From assembly GCF_031846525.1 (NCBI RefSeq), contig NZ_JAVRHM010000004.1, positions 124,001 through 188,000 of the forward strand: a stretch of DNA of 64,000 bases, written 5' to 3'. This stretch comes from Autumnicola patrickiae (lineage in GTDB: Bacteria > Bacteroidota > Bacteroidia > Flavobacteriales > Flavobacteriaceae). Within the stretch, counting starts at the first letter, position 1; each line of letters opens with the position of its first letter. Shown piece after piece: positions 1-8,332 of the stretch. Under the pieces are notes generated by a model. That model saw only the letters and a list, made by a program, of their open reading frames with translations, did not search any database and had not been told where the DNA came from. A program made the position numbers and the translations under genes.

Positions 1-1
1 A

Positions 2-589
2 GGTGCCACGGTAGATGTAGTTAATGTGGGAGGAGAGGAAACAGAACCTACCTTGAGAAAAGCACTTGCTATTGGTGCCGACTCTGCTATAAGAGTGAAT
101 ACCGCTGCGCTGGACGGTTTCCAGGTTGCTAAAGAGCTGGCAAACGTAGCCAAAGACGGAGCTTATGACCTTATAATTGCCGGTCGTGAATCGATAGATT
201 ATAATGGTGGAATGGTACCGGGAATGCTTGCCACCATTCTAAAAGCCAATTTTGTAAATAATTGCATTGGCCTGGAGGTTGAAGGTGAAAAAGCTAAAGC
301 TATTCGTGAAATTGAAGGTGGTAAGGAAACTTTAACGGCTTCTCTACCCCTCGTAATTGGTGGCCAAAAAGGGCTTGTGGAAGAAAGTGACCTTAAAATC
401 CCAAATATGAGAGGGATTATGCAGGCGCGAAAAAAACCTTTGAATGTAGTTGAACCTACCCAGCCCGAAACTAAAACAGAAACTGTTAAGTTCGAGAAAC
501 CGGAACCTAAAGGAGCTGTAAAAATGATTGATCCTGAAAATCTTGATGAACTAATCAATCTGCTTCATAATGAAGCGAAAGTGATTTAA
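2..589 (+). CDS. etfB: Electron transfer flavoprotein subunit beta, 5'-truncated by the window edge
   Basis: This is the C-terminal part of the beta subunit of electron transfer flavoprotein, the soluble FAD/AMP heterodimer that carries electrons from acyl-CoA dehydrogenases to the quinone pool. The reading frame is open from base 2, so the real start lies upstream; a GTG at base 26 is internal, not a start. About 195 residues are visible of a usual length near 250. Family features are the GRESIDYNGGMVPGMLA segment (nucleotide-binding loop) and SLPLVIGGQKGLVEESDLKI, followed by the IMQARKKPL motif typical of EtfB. etfA follows 80 bp downstream on the same strand, so the two are almost certainly cotranscribed. 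The identification is secure; only the 5' end is missing. Confidence 0.95.
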   Translation, partial: GATVDVVNVGGEETEPTLRKALAIGADSAIRVNTAALDGFQVAKELANVAKDGAYDLIIAGRESIDYNGGMVPGMLATILKANFVNNCIGLEVEGEKAKAIREIEGGKETLTASLPLVIGGQKGLVEESDLKIPNMRGIMQARKKPLNVVEPTQPETKTETVKFEKPEPKGAVKMIDPENLDELINLLHNEAKVI

Positions 590-633
590 TTTTTCAGTAT
601 TGTATTTAAAGCAGGAAATAAAAAATAAATGAT

Positions 634-649
634 TTCCGCTTAGGCGGAA
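634..649 (+). other. Small intercistronic stem-loop between etfB and etfA
   Basis: TTCCGC and GCGGAA form a six-base-pair stem with a four-base loop in the 80 bp spacer between the two ETF genes. No T-run follows it directly, so it is more likely an mRNA-processing or stability hairpin than a terminator. This is inferred from the sequence only. Confidence 0.3.
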
Positions 650-669
650 GGATAAAAATAATAAAAAAC

Positions 670-1638
670 ATGTCAGTTTTAGTATACATAGAATCAGAAC
701 AGGGAAAATTCAAAAAAGCGTCCTTCGAAGTAGCTTCTTACGCGAAAGAAGTTGCCGATAAATCAGGAACATCTGTAACTGCGGTGACTTTTAATGCGCA
801 GGACACTTCAGAATTGGGAAAATACGGTGTCGATAAAGTACTAGCTATTTCTAACGATACATTATCCAAATTTAATGCTGAACCTTATGCCGATGCGTTA
901 AAACAAGCTGCAGAAAAGGAAGGGTCTAAAATTATCGTACTTTCACAAAGCTCCAACAGCAAATATTTAGCGCCAATTCTCTCTGTACAAATGGAAGCGG
1001 GTTATGCTTCTAACGTTGTTGCTCTTCCGGAAAGCACAGATCCTTTTACCGTTAAAAGAACAGCTTTTACAAATAAGGCTTTTACCTTCACCAAGATAAA
1101 TACCGATGTAAAAATAATCGGACTTTCAAAAAATGCCTTCGGAGTTAAAGAAACACAGGCAGATGCCCAGGAAGAAGCATTTTCTCCAAGTCTTTCCGAT
1201 CAGGATTTCACAGTAAATGTTGAATCTGTAGATAAAGCAACAGACAAAGTGACCATCGCAGACGCTGAGATTGTAGTTTCGGGAGGACGCGGGTTAAAAG
1301 GTCCGGAAAACTGGGGAATGATTGAAGAAATGGCCGAAATCCTTGGAGCGGCTACTGCCTGCTCTAAACCAGTAAGTGATATGGGATGGAGACCGCACAG
1401 CGAACACGTTGGGCAAACTGGAAAACCAGTGGCCTCTAACCTTTACATTGCCGTGGGAATTTCTGGAGCGATCCAGCACCTGGCAGGTATTAATGCCGCC
1501 AAAACCAAAGTTGTGATCAACAACGATGCTGAAGCCCCGTTTTTTAAGGCTGCAGACTATGGAATTGTTGGGGATGCATTTGAAATTGTTCCAAGGCTCA
1601 ACGAAAAATTGAAAGAATTTAAAGCTAAAAACGCATAA
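670..1638 (+). CDS. etfA: Electron transfer flavoprotein subunit alpha
   Basis: Alpha subunit of ETF, which supplies the FAD site of the cytoplasmic heterodimer. The protein has 322 residues, normal for the family. Residues 1 to about 190 form the ETF N-terminal domain, starting SVLVYIESEQGKFKK. The C-terminal FAD-binding domain begins near residue 200 with VSGGRGLKGPENW and contains the conserved GWRPHSEHVGQTGKPVASNL stretch and YIAVGISGAIQHLAG, both diagnostic of FAD-binding EtfA. The ATG start leaves a conventional N-terminus. It forms an operon with etfB upstream and is closed by a strong hairpin terminator just after the stop, so the downstream nuclease gene is probably transcribed separately. 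Confidence 0.97.
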   Translation: MSVLVYIESEQGKFKKASFEVASYAKEVADKSGTSVTAVTFNAQDTSELGKYGVDKVLAISNDTLSKFNAEPYADALKQAAEKEGSKIIVLSQSSNSKYLAPILSVQMEAGYASNVVALPESTDPFTVKRTAFTNKAFTFTKINTDVKIIGLSKNAFGVKETQADAQEEAFSPSLSDQDFTVNVESVDKATDKVTIADAEIVVSGGRGLKGPENWGMIEEMAEILGAATACSKPVSDMGWRPHSEHVGQTGKPVASNLYIAVGISGAIQHLAGINAAKTKVVINNDAEAPFFKAADYGIVGDAFEIVPRLNEKLKEFKAKNA

Positions 1639-1664
1639 TTTTTATAACTTGCGCCCCTTAAAAG

Positions 1665-1710
1665 GGCTGTCTAAATCTGGTAAAAAGTCCTCATTTAGAC
1701 AGCCTTTTTT
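1665..1710 (+). terminator. Rho-independent terminator of the etf operon
   Basis: GGCTGTCTAAAT (1665-1676) pairs perfectly with ATTTAGACAGCC (1693-1704), with a 16-base loop, followed by TTTTTT. It lies 27 bp after the etfA stop. Because it overlaps a possible 25-codon upstream extension of the next gene, it also argues that the next gene starts at the ATG at 1724. Confidence 0.85.
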
Positions 1711-1723
1711 CAATTTCTGGATT

Positions 1724-2350
1724 ATGAGTTTAGTGCGCCTTAACATTAAAGGAATTTCTTACAGTCAAACACAAAATGGAGCTTACGCTTTAATTTTAAG
1801 CGAAGTAGATGGAGAAAGAAAACTTCCTATTGTTATCGGGGCTTTTGAGGCCCAATCTATTGCCATTGCCCTTGAAAAAGAGATAAGACCTCCCCGACCT
1901 TTAACCCATGACCTTTTCCGGAATTTTGCGGAAAGGTTTGAGATTGTGGTAAAACAGGTTATTATTCACAAACTGGTAGACGGTGTTTTTTATTCCAGTC
2001 TAATCTGCGAACGCGATAAGATTGAAGAAATCATAGACGCCAGGACCAGCGATGCCATAGCTTTGGCGCTGCGATTTGAAGCCCCAATTTTTACTTACAA
2101 GAACATCCTCGATAAAGCAGGTATTTTTCTAAAAGGTGAGGAGCCGCAGCGAAGCCCATCGACCCGTAAGGAAGAAGAGGAAATCATTTCTGAAGAATTA
2201 CTTTCTGATGATATTGAAATAAAATCTGACGATACAAATTACAAGAAGCTATCCCTTTCAGAACTTAAAGATCTTTTATCCCAGGCCGTAAATAGCGAAG
2301 ATTATGAAAAGGCAGCACGTATAAGGGATGAAATTTCCAAACGTAAGTAA
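1724..2350 (+). CDS. Bifunctional nuclease (BFN/DUF151) family protein with C-terminal UVR motif
   Basis: A 208-residue protein of the BFN/DUF151 family. Residues 1 to about 130 carry the family pattern: KLPIVIGAFEAQSIAIALE, then RPLTHDLF, and later SDAIALALRF. The C-terminus (SLSELKDLLSQAVNSEDYEK onward) resembles the UvrB/UvrC interaction motif, a helical hairpin found at the end of many flavobacterial members. Plant relatives have nuclease activity; the role in bacteria is not well defined. I chose the ATG at 1724 rather than an upstream ATG at 1649, because the upstream codons are the etfA terminator hairpin and family similarity begins at SLVRLNIKGISYS. It sits between etfA and nupC, an arrangement I recall from other flavobacteria. 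Confidence 0.88.
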   Translation: MSLVRLNIKGISYSQTQNGAYALILSEVDGERKLPIVIGAFEAQSIAIALEKEIRPPRPLTHDLFRNFAERFEIVVKQVIIHKLVDGVFYSSLICERDKIEEIIDARTSDAIALALRFEAPIFTYKNILDKAGIFLKGEEPQRSPSTRKEEEEIISEELLSDDIEIKSDDTNYKKLSLSELKDLLSQAVNSEDYEKAARIRDEISKRK

Positions 2351-2390
2351 ACGTGAATTCTAATCTGATTAGCCGTTTACTTTTCAGATT

Positions 2391-2410
2391 TTCGAAAATT
2401 GCCATTTTTT
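2391..2410. repeat. Copy of the dispersed AAAATTGCCATTTT repeat
   Basis: TTCGAAAATTGCCATTTTTT lies in the 79 bp spacer before nupC. It matches the quasi-palindromic core seen in about a dozen spacers of this window (see the finding on the repeat family). Confidence 0.6.
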
Positions 2411-2429
2411 GCTTTAAACTTTTTTCTAG

Positions 2430-4139
2430 ATGAATAAGCTCTGGTGCTGTCTGTTTTTAATGATATTTGGTTTAACCACCGCCTCCTCGCAAAGTATTAC
2501 CAAAAGCTGGGAATTCCAGCAAACTAGAGATACCCTGCACTCCCCTGACGCAGCTTTTTCTTCGGAAAACATTTTAAATTTATCAGAAGGAAGATTTAGT
2601 ATAACGGGAGAGGAAACAGCAGACACGCTCGCTTCCGGTGACTTTATTTATCAGAATAACATTCTGGTATTCTTCTACAGCAAACCTCTTGACACCATTA
2701 GAAACTATCGGGTTACAGCTTTATCTGAATCTGAAATGAAAATTTCTGAAGGCGATACCCAATATACCTTTCAGGAAAAACCGGAGACAGTTAAAGAGGC
2801 TGTCCCTGCACCATTGGCCAAAGAAATGATCCCCAGCGAAGGGCCTTCTTTTGGAAGTGTTACCCGCGGAGCCCTGGGAATGCTTGTACTTTTAATAATA
2901 GCCTTTCTTTTTAGCAGTAACCGAAAAGCAATAAACTGGAGAACCATTTTTATTGGCCTTGGAGCTCAGCTCCTACTGGCTGTGGGTGTATTACGGATTG
3001 CTTTTGTACAGCGGGTATTTGAATTCGTTGGAAATATCTTTGTTTTAATCTTAGATTTTACTGCCGCAGGAAGTGAATTTCTCCTGGGAGGAATGATGGA
3101 TGTGGATAGTTTCGGATTTATATTTCTGTTTCAGGTATTGCCAACAATTATTTTCTTTTCGGCACTTACCTCTGTGCTTTTTTATCTGGGTATTATTCAG
3201 TTTGTCGTTAAAGGAATGGCATGGGTGCTAACAAAATTAATGGGTATTTCCGGTCCTGAAAGTCTTAGCGTCGCCGGAAATATTTTCCTGGGACAGACAG
3301 AAGCCCCGCTTATGATTAAGGCTTACCTGGAAAGAATGACTCGGTCTGAAATGCTCCTAGTAATGATTGGCGGAATGGCAACGGTGGCCGGCGGAGTGCT
3401 CGCCGCGTATATAGGCTTTTTGGGAGGGGATGATCCTGTACTAAGACTTCAGTTTGCTAAACATTTACTTGCGGCTTCTGTAATGGCCGCTCCAGGAGCT
3501 ATAGTAATTTCCAAAATACTGTATCCGCAGCAGGAACCTGTAAATTCTGATGTAGAGGTTTCTTCAGAAAAAATAGGATCCAATATATTGGATGCGATCG
3601 CTAACGGCACTACCGAAGGACTCAAACTGGCAGCCAATGTTGCAGCAATGCTCCTTGTTTTTATCGCGTTTATAGCCATGATAAATTACGTTCTCGGTTG
3701 GATTGGAGGATGGACTCAGCTGAACTCTTTAATGGCAGCGCATACTCCATATGCGCAATTCTCCCTGGAGTCGATAATGGGATTAATTTTCGCGCCACTT
3801 ATGTGGGTAATTGGAGTAGCCAAGGAAGATATGATGTTAATGGGACAGCTATTGGGAATAAAACTTGCCGCAAGTGAATTTGTAGGCTATGTACAACTCG
3901 CAGATCTAAAAAATCCAGCAAATGCACTTAGCCTAACTTATGAAAAGTCGGTGATTATGGCCACTTATATGTTATGCGGATTCGCAAATTTTGCTTCTAT
4001 AGGAATTCAAATTGGTGGAATAGGCTCCCTTGCTCCCGGACAACGAAAAACACTTTCAGAATTTGGTATGAAAGCACTCATTGGTGGAACGCTGGCTTCT
4101 TTGCTTTCGGCAACTATCGCGGGGATGATATTGGGATAA
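2430..4139 (+). CDS. Concentrative nucleoside transporter (NupC/CNT family) with periplasmic N-terminal domain
   Basis: Inner-membrane nucleoside importer of the CNT family, expected to drive nucleoside uptake with a sodium or proton gradient. Residues about 1-21 look like a signal peptide (ending TTASSQ), followed by about 115 polar residues predicted to lie in the periplasm, with a lipocalin-like beta pattern (SWEFQQTRDTL, LSEGRFSITGEE). The transporter proper starts with a membrane helix near residue 145 and has about ten hydrophobic segments; GNIFLGQTEAPLMIKAYLER and the MATVAGGVLAAYIGFLGG stretch are CNT hallmarks. At 569 residues it is about 150 longer than E. coli NupC because of the N-terminal domain. 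Its place near thyA fits a role in nucleoside salvage. The transporter assignment is secure; the extension's function is unknown. Confidence 0.92.
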   Translation: MNKLWCCLFLMIFGLTTASSQSITKSWEFQQTRDTLHSPDAAFSSENILNLSEGRFSITGEETADTLASGDFIYQNNILVFFYSKPLDTIRNYRVTALSESEMKISEGDTQYTFQEKPETVKEAVPAPLAKEMIPSEGPSFGSVTRGALGMLVLLIIAFLFSSNRKAINWRTIFIGLGAQLLLAVGVLRIAFVQRVFEFVGNIFVLILDFTAAGSEFLLGGMMDVDSFGFIFLFQVLPTIIFFSALTSVLFYLGIIQFVVKGMAWVLTKLMGISGPESLSVAGNIFLGQTEAPLMIKAYLERMTRSEMLLVMIGGMATVAGGVLAAYIGFLGGDDPVLRLQFAKHLLAASVMAAPGAIVISKILYPQQEPVNSDVEVSSEKIGSNILDAIANGTTEGLKLAANVAAMLLVFIAFIAMINYVLGWIGGWTQLNSLMAAHTPYAQFSLESIMGLIFAPLMWVIGVAKEDMMLMGQLLGIKLAASEFVGYVQLADLKNPANALSLTYEKSVIMATYMLCGFANFASIGIQIGGIGSLAPGQRKTLSEFGMKALIGGTLASLLSATIAGMILG

Positions 4140-4260
4140 GCCGGAAATTATTGTTTACCCATCCTTAAAAAAGAGGAAAGAGGAGAGACTTATCTGAATC
4201 AAATATTTTGGATTCTGAATTTCGAATTTCATTTCTTCTTCTATAATTTGGGTTGGCTTT
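4140..4260. other. Spacer, first part: no gene seen
   Basis: This is the left part of a 361 bp spacer between nupC and a convergent minus-strand gene. It holds a purine-rich stretch, AAGAGGAAAGAGGAGAG near 4171-4187, similar to one at 16384-16400 that also accompanies the dispersed repeat. A possible 82-codon frame across 4248-4496 is rejected because it consists of repeat copies and a terminator. Confidence 0.5.
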
Positions 4261-4280
4261 CAAAATGGCAATTATTGACC
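4261..4280. repeat. Dispersed repeat copy
   Basis: CAAAATGGCAATTATTGACC is the complement-orientation form of the repeat core. A second copy lies about 127 bp further on in the same spacer. Confidence 0.6.
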
Positions 4281-4387
4281 TTGACACCAAAAATTTACGA
4301 ATACTCCTTAAATGCTCCCGCAGAATGTCTTCCAGCTAAGCGGTCTTTTCTCTTTTTTCTTGCTTCAGAAAATTTAGAAGCACCTCT

Positions 4388-4406
4388 CAAAATGGCAATT
4401 ATCAAC
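4388..4406. repeat. Dispersed repeat copy
   Basis: CAAAATGGCAATTATCAAC is preceded by CACCTCT and followed by a small GC stem (CCGAG/CTCGG, near 4407-4422) and then GGTTCAGTTAA. The last part resembles the CTTCAGTTAAG flank seen at two copies near the right end of the window. Confidence 0.6.
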
Positions 4407-4445
4407 CCGAGACTGCACTCGGTTCAGTTAATCGCGGAAATTAAA

Positions 4446-4475
4446 AAACCCTTCCTGATTTCTCAGAAAGGGTTC
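4446..4475 (-). terminator. Rho-independent terminator of the 4501-6264 gene
   Basis: AACCCTTCCTGA and TCAGAAAGGGTT pair with one mismatch around a four-base loop. Read on the minus strand the stem is followed by TTTTTT, and it lies 26 bp after the stop codon of the minus-strand gene. Confidence 0.8.
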
Positions 4476-4500
4476 TTTAGCTTTATTAGAAAGTGAATCT

Positions 4501-6264
4501 CTAAGCCATTGCTAAAAGACTTCCTCCAATTGCCGCACCGGCAGAAAGAATTGCACTTATTACAAGCCACCAGGCTGCAGATGCAGCAGTTTTTCTGGTA
4601 TGCTCAGCCTGAATCACTGCTTTACGCTTGGTATTTTCAACTCGTTTTCTGGCTTCATCTTCCAACTCATCTATCTTATTCAGAACATTGTCCCTGGCGT
4701 CTTCTATAGACTGTACAACCTTATCAATATCTTTCTGGTCGATATTTGTATTGTTGGTCACTACGGCCCTAAGGGAATCTTTATCAAAATTTTTAAGACG
4801 TTTCTTCATTTGTGAAAGATTACCGCCACCACTACTGCTGTTCAATTTTCCCTGAACAAAGCTGGTAAGCATGGATAAATTAATATCGGGCTTTCCTGTG
4901 TGGTTCATAAATTGAAAAACGGCTATTTCAAGTTTCTCCTTAAGATCAGACATTTGCCCGTGAGGATGTTCACCTCGGTAATTACCGTCGCCTGACTGAC
5001 TTAATTTCTTCTGAACGCTTTGGATAGCCTCTTCAGCTTTATCTGTATAGTTTTCAATCTGTTCTTTTTTAAGCTGAGTATTCTCTGACAGCAGGGAAAT
5101 AATAGTTTCACGATCCAACTCACTAATTCTTTGAGCCAGTTTATTTCCTTCAACCTTCGGGTTCTGGATAATTGGCATTATCTGTTCCTTAAGGTTCGCG
5201 CCCTTAGTGTCATCAGATTTCACCTTAGACAAAACTTCCTTGATCTTTTTAATATATCCCTGCACTTCCTCTTCTTCTGCAGAAGTGAATTTCGAAACTA
5301 CTTTTTCAATTTTCTCTTCATCTGTATTTCCTTCCTTATAGGCACTTTTGAATTCTTTCTGTAGCTTCTTTAGTTGCTCCACTTTACCTTTTTTGCCCTC
5401 ATCATTAGAATCACCAGATTCAGAAATAGCATTATTTATTACACTTTGAGCAGCCATCCATTTTCCCTGGCCTCCACCGCTATCTTCATTAATAGTAATA
5501 TCCTGATTGGATTTTTCTACAATATCTTCAATATCCTTTTTCAACTGCCCATAATCAGGCACTTTATTATCGAAGCGTTTAAAAAATTCATCCAGCGTAT
5601 CATTCACCGCATGAGGGTCAAAACTGGCCTGAAGATCATGCGTAATTTTATCTACAGTATCTTCGGCTACATGTTTCATTTGCGTTTCAGAGGAAGTAGA
5701 GAACATTTTCTTTACCGCCTCACCAGATGCACGTAAACCGGCAGTTGCTGTATGAATTAATCCGCCTATAAGAGAATTTACTGCTTTGCTTTCCAGGTAA
5801 AACATTAGAATAAAGAAGGTGGCCCATATTACAAGACCAAGGGTAACACTTATTATCCCACTGGTAATAAGGCTAAGGTTAATCGCCAGTGCGGTTGCTC
5901 CAAAAAGAGACAGCCCCACAGTAATTACACTCCAAATTCCAAATCCGGTGGTAATCATAGTTCCGGTAGACATACCGTCAGCATCGTCCTCATCATCATC
6001 TTTGAAGGTATCTTTTCCAGAGGAATGATTTTTACTCTCGACGTAAGACTTTTTTAGATCACCTATCGCGGTAATTCCAAGAGCTACCGAAAGTGCTGTA
6101 AGAATAAATTGAAAACCAAGTGCTAAAAGCACTCCTGCAATTACCGCAATAAAAAATTGTGGGGTAATCACAGATTCTGCAAGTAATTCTACCTCCCGAT
6201 CCTGAGCCCGTAGTCCTGTGACTGAGCCCAAAATTAACAAGATTGCTAAGTGTAGTTGTTTCAT
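4501..6264 (-). CDS. Unrecognised membrane protein with a long charged coiled-coil region
   Basis: I do not recognise this 587-residue protein. Residues 1-20 look like a signal peptide (ending GLRAQ). Two or three hydrophobic segments lie around residues 35-65 and 105-155, separated by an acidic loop containing KDDDEDDADG. Residues about 175-550 are highly charged and helical, rich in K, E, D and S, with recurrent DI-(V/I)-type heptads suggesting coiled coils, and include a glycine-rich linker (NEDSGGGQGKW). A final membrane segment, AAWWLVISAILSAGAAIGGS, closes the protein. The layout suggests an inner-membrane protein with a large helical domain in the periplasm or cytoplasm, anchored at both ends. 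It is a single-gene unit with its own terminator. No function can be assigned from sequence. Confidence 0.75.
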   Translation of the reverse strand: MKQLHLAILLILGSVTGLRAQDREVELLAESVITPQFFIAVIAGVLLALGFQFILTALSVALGITAIGDLKKSYVESKNHSSGKDTFKDDDEDDADGMSTGTMITTGFGIWSVITVGLSLFGATALAINLSLITSGIISVTLGLVIWATFFILMFYLESKAVNSLIGGLIHTATAGLRASGEAVKKMFSTSSETQMKHVAEDTVDKITHDLQASFDPHAVNDTLDEFFKRFDNKVPDYGQLKKDIEDIVEKSNQDITINEDSGGGQGKWMAAQSVINNAISESGDSNDEGKKGKVEQLKKLQKEFKSAYKEGNTDEEKIEKVVSKFTSAEEEEVQGYIKKIKEVLSKVKSDDTKGANLKEQIMPIIQNPKVEGNKLAQRISELDRETIISLLSENTQLKKEQIENYTDKAEEAIQSVQKKLSQSGDGNYRGEHPHGQMSDLKEKLEIAVFQFMNHTGKPDINLSMLTSFVQGKLNSSSGGGNLSQMKKRLKNFDKDSLRAVVTNNTNIDQKDIDKVVQSIEDARDNVLNKIDELEDEARKRVENTKRKAVIQAEHTRKTAASAAWWLVISAILSAGAAIGGSLLAMA

Positions 6265-6478
6265 GATATAATAAATTTTCTTTGGTTAATCTTCGCTAGT
6301 TTAGAAGTAATTTGAGCCAAAATATCTTTAAATAGCGTTAATTAACAATGATTTATGGGCAGGAGCACACAGAAATAAGCTTTTTAGTTAATAAATCCTT
6401 AAGAACAAAATCGCAAGGAAGTCGGAGAAACAGATGAAATTGTATATTTTTAGAACCTGTTATTTAGAAGAAAAATTT

Positions 6479-7303
6479 ATGGAACAATATCACGATTTAC
6501 TAAAGCATGTACTGGAAAATGGAGCTGAAAAAGGGGATCGTACAGGCACAGGTACAAAAAGCGTCTTTGGTTACCAGATGCGATTTGATCTTAACGATGG
6601 TTTTCCTATGGTCACCACCAAAAAGCTCCACTTAAAGTCTATTATCTACGAATTGCTGTGGTTCCTAAAAGGAGATACCAACGTACAATACCTTCAGGAA
6701 AACGGAGTAAGGATCTGGAATGAATGGGCAGATGAAAATGGTGATTTGGGGCCGGTTTATGGTCACCAGTGGCGCAATTGGAATAATGAGGAAATTGATC
6801 AGATTAAAGAAGTTATTCATAGTTTAAAATATAACCCCAACAGCAGGAGAATGCTGGTTACTGCCTGGAATCCTTCTGTGCTTCCGGATACTTCAAAATC
6901 TTTTTCTGAAAATGTTGCAAACGGCAAGGCTGCACTTCCACCTTGTCACGCCTTTTTTCAGTTCTATGTAGCAGATGGTAAACTTTCCTGTCAGCTTTAT
7001 CAAAGAAGTGCAGATATTTTTCTTGGAGTTCCGTTTAATATCGCCTCTTATGCCCTTTTCACGATGATGGTGGCACAGGTTTGTGATTTACAACCGGGAG
7101 AATTTATACACACCTTTGGCGATGCCCATATTTACAGCAATCATATGGAGCAGGTAAAATTACAGTTAAGCCGGGAAACTCGAAAATTGCCAAAAATGAA
7201 GCTTAACCCGGAAATCAAAGATATTTTTGATTTTAAATTTGAAGACTTTATATTAGAGGATTATAATCCGCATCCTGCCATTAAAGGCAAAGTTGCAGTC
7301 TAA
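6479..7303 (+). CDS. thyA: Thymidylate synthase
   Basis: Methylates dUMP to dTMP with methylenetetrahydrofolate, yielding dihydrofolate that the folA product at 13.4 kb recycles. The 274-residue protein has the N-terminal RTGTGT motif, the catalytic cysteine in LPPCHAFFQFYV (Cys156), the QRSADIFLGVPFNIASYA nucleotide/folate loop and the GDAHIYSNH dUMP site. A short loop insertion (about 10 residues near 138-150) before the catalytic Cys accounts for most of the extra length over E. coli ThyA. I chose the ATG at 6479, which gives the family N-terminus MEQYHDLLKHVL; an in-frame ATG 45 bp upstream adds residues not seen in the family. The assignment is secure. Confidence 0.97.
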   Translation: MEQYHDLLKHVLENGAEKGDRTGTGTKSVFGYQMRFDLNDGFPMVTTKKLHLKSIIYELLWFLKGDTNVQYLQENGVRIWNEWADENGDLGPVYGHQWRNWNNEEIDQIKEVIHSLKYNPNSRRMLVTAWNPSVLPDTSKSFSENVANGKAALPPCHAFFQFYVADGKLSCQLYQRSADIFLGVPFNIASYALFTMMVAQVCDLQPGEFIHTFGDAHIYSNHMEQVKLQLSRETRKLPKMKLNPEIKDIFDFKFEDFILEDYNPHPAIKGKVAV

Positions 7304-7331
7304 ATTATAATTAATCTAAAATTTATTTATC

Positions 7332-7709
7332 ATGAAAAAGTTACTGGTTATCGCATGCTTATTAATGGGAGGAATTGGCGCTGCTCAGGCCCAACAAACT
7401 TCTCCAGTGTGGCCCGGCTGTGAAGACAGTGAAGACGTATCAGCATGTTTTAACAAAAAACTCTCACAGCACGTAAGGGAACATTATGAATATCCTCAAA
7501 ATGATGCTGGAGAATACGTTCGCGGGAAGGTTACCGTATCCTTTACTGTAGATGAAGAAGGAAAAGTGGTAATAAACTCTGTTGAAGGACCGGAGCCACA
7601 GGTAAACGAAGCTGCCAGGGAAATGCTTGACAAGATCCCGGATATGGAACCTGGAACTTTAGAAGGGGAGCCTGATGACAGAAAATTCACTATTCCATTT
7701 AATTTTTAA
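7332..7709 (+). CDS. Secreted TonB C-terminal-domain protein (first of a tandem pair)
   Basis: A 125-residue exported protein with a signal peptide at about 1-20 (ending AQAQ) and then a single TonB C-terminal-type fold: PVWPGCEDSE...CFNKKL, YPQNDAGEYVRGKVTVSF and a closing KFTIPFNF strand. Two cysteines in the PGC...ACF pattern may form a disulfide. It lacks the membrane anchor and proline-rich linker of a true TonB, so it probably does not transduce energy by itself. It lies 28 bp after thyA and 35 bp before a paralogue of similar size, so the two look like a tandem duplication. Function unknown; the domain call is from pattern recognition. Confidence 0.8.
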   Translation: MKKLLVIACLLMGGIGAAQAQQTSPVWPGCEDSEDVSACFNKKLSQHVREHYEYPQNDAGEYVRGKVTVSFTVDEEGKVVINSVEGPEPQVNEAAREMLDKIPDMEPGTLEGEPDDRKFTIPFNF

Positions 7710-7744
7710 TGTAGTACCCCAAACGCTACCATAACAAATTTATT

Positions 7745-8155
7745 ATGAAGAAGATATTAGTAGTTCTCCTGCTGTTTACTGGCTCTATTAGCTTAGCCCA
7801 GGAAGGTGTTAAAGTTGATGGCAGCAAAGTTACAGTTAAAGAAACGGCACCTGTATGGCCGGGCTGCGAAAATAGCGAAGATCAGAAACAATGTTTTAAT
7901 CAAAAGCTTATGCAGCATATAAAGGAGAACTACAAATATCCAAGAAATGAGGCAGGGGATTTCCTGAGAGGAAAAGCTACTATAGCCCTCGCCATTAATG
8001 AAAAAGGAAGTGTGGTAGTAAGATCTGTTAAAGGCGAAAATAGTCAAATTAACGCAGCGGCTGAGACGATGATCAAAAAGATACCAAAAATGAAACCGGG
8101 CATGAGGGGCGGTAAACCAACTTCAATAAAATATACCATTCCACTTACGCTGTAA
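7745..8155 (+). CDS. Secreted TonB C-terminal-domain protein (second of a tandem pair)
   Basis: A 136-residue paralogue of the preceding protein with the same plan: a signal peptide (about 1-18, ending SLAQ), the PGCENSEDQKQCF cysteine pair, YPRNEAGDFLRGKATIAL, and the closing YTIPLTL strand. It is more basic than its neighbour (KKIPKMKPGMRGGKP, against KIPDMEPGTLEGEP in the first copy), so the duplicates have diverged strongly in charge while keeping the fold. No membrane anchor is present. It is probably cotranscribed with the first copy. Function unknown. Confidence 0.8.
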   Translation: MKKILVVLLLFTGSISLAQEGVKVDGSKVTVKETAPVWPGCENSEDQKQCFNQKLMQHIKENYKYPRNEAGDFLRGKATIALAINEKGSVVVRSVKGENSQINAAAETMIKKIPKMKPGMRGGKPTSIKYTIPLTL

Positions 8156-8297
8156 ATATTATTTATTTCTTATTTTCAGGTTCTTTGATCCTGTCTCTTT
8201 TACTGAAGGTTTCAATTCTTTCTGCGGATAAGCCTATTGGAGCGCACTTTAACTTCGGATTAACTCACGTTCATTTCAGGGCATTAACAAAAAAGTG

Positions 8298-8305
8298 TAA
8301 ATTTG
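8298..8305 (+). promoter_or_regulatory. Bacteroidota-type -7 box upstream of egtB
   Basis: TAAATTTG is a perfect match to the TAnnTTTG -7 element, 27 bp before the egtB ATG. I see no clear TTTG at the matching -33 distance, so promoter strength cannot be judged. Confidence 0.55.
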
Positions 8306-8332
8306 AATAGCACCTATTAAAGTGCATCCTTT

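Noticed and set aside
1649..1723. A 25-codon N-terminal extension of the bifunctional nuclease
   Set aside because: The DNA is the etfA terminator hairpin with its T-run; family similarity begins at the ATG at 1724.
4248..4496. A possible 82-codon plus-strand gene after nupC
   Set aside because: It runs through two dispersed repeat copies and the terminator of the minus-strand gene; no family pattern and no promoter.
5374..5736. Several plus-strand frames within 4501-6264
   Set aside because: All are antisense to the 587-residue protein, which has a proper signal peptide, terminator and codon structure; the antisense frames have neither.
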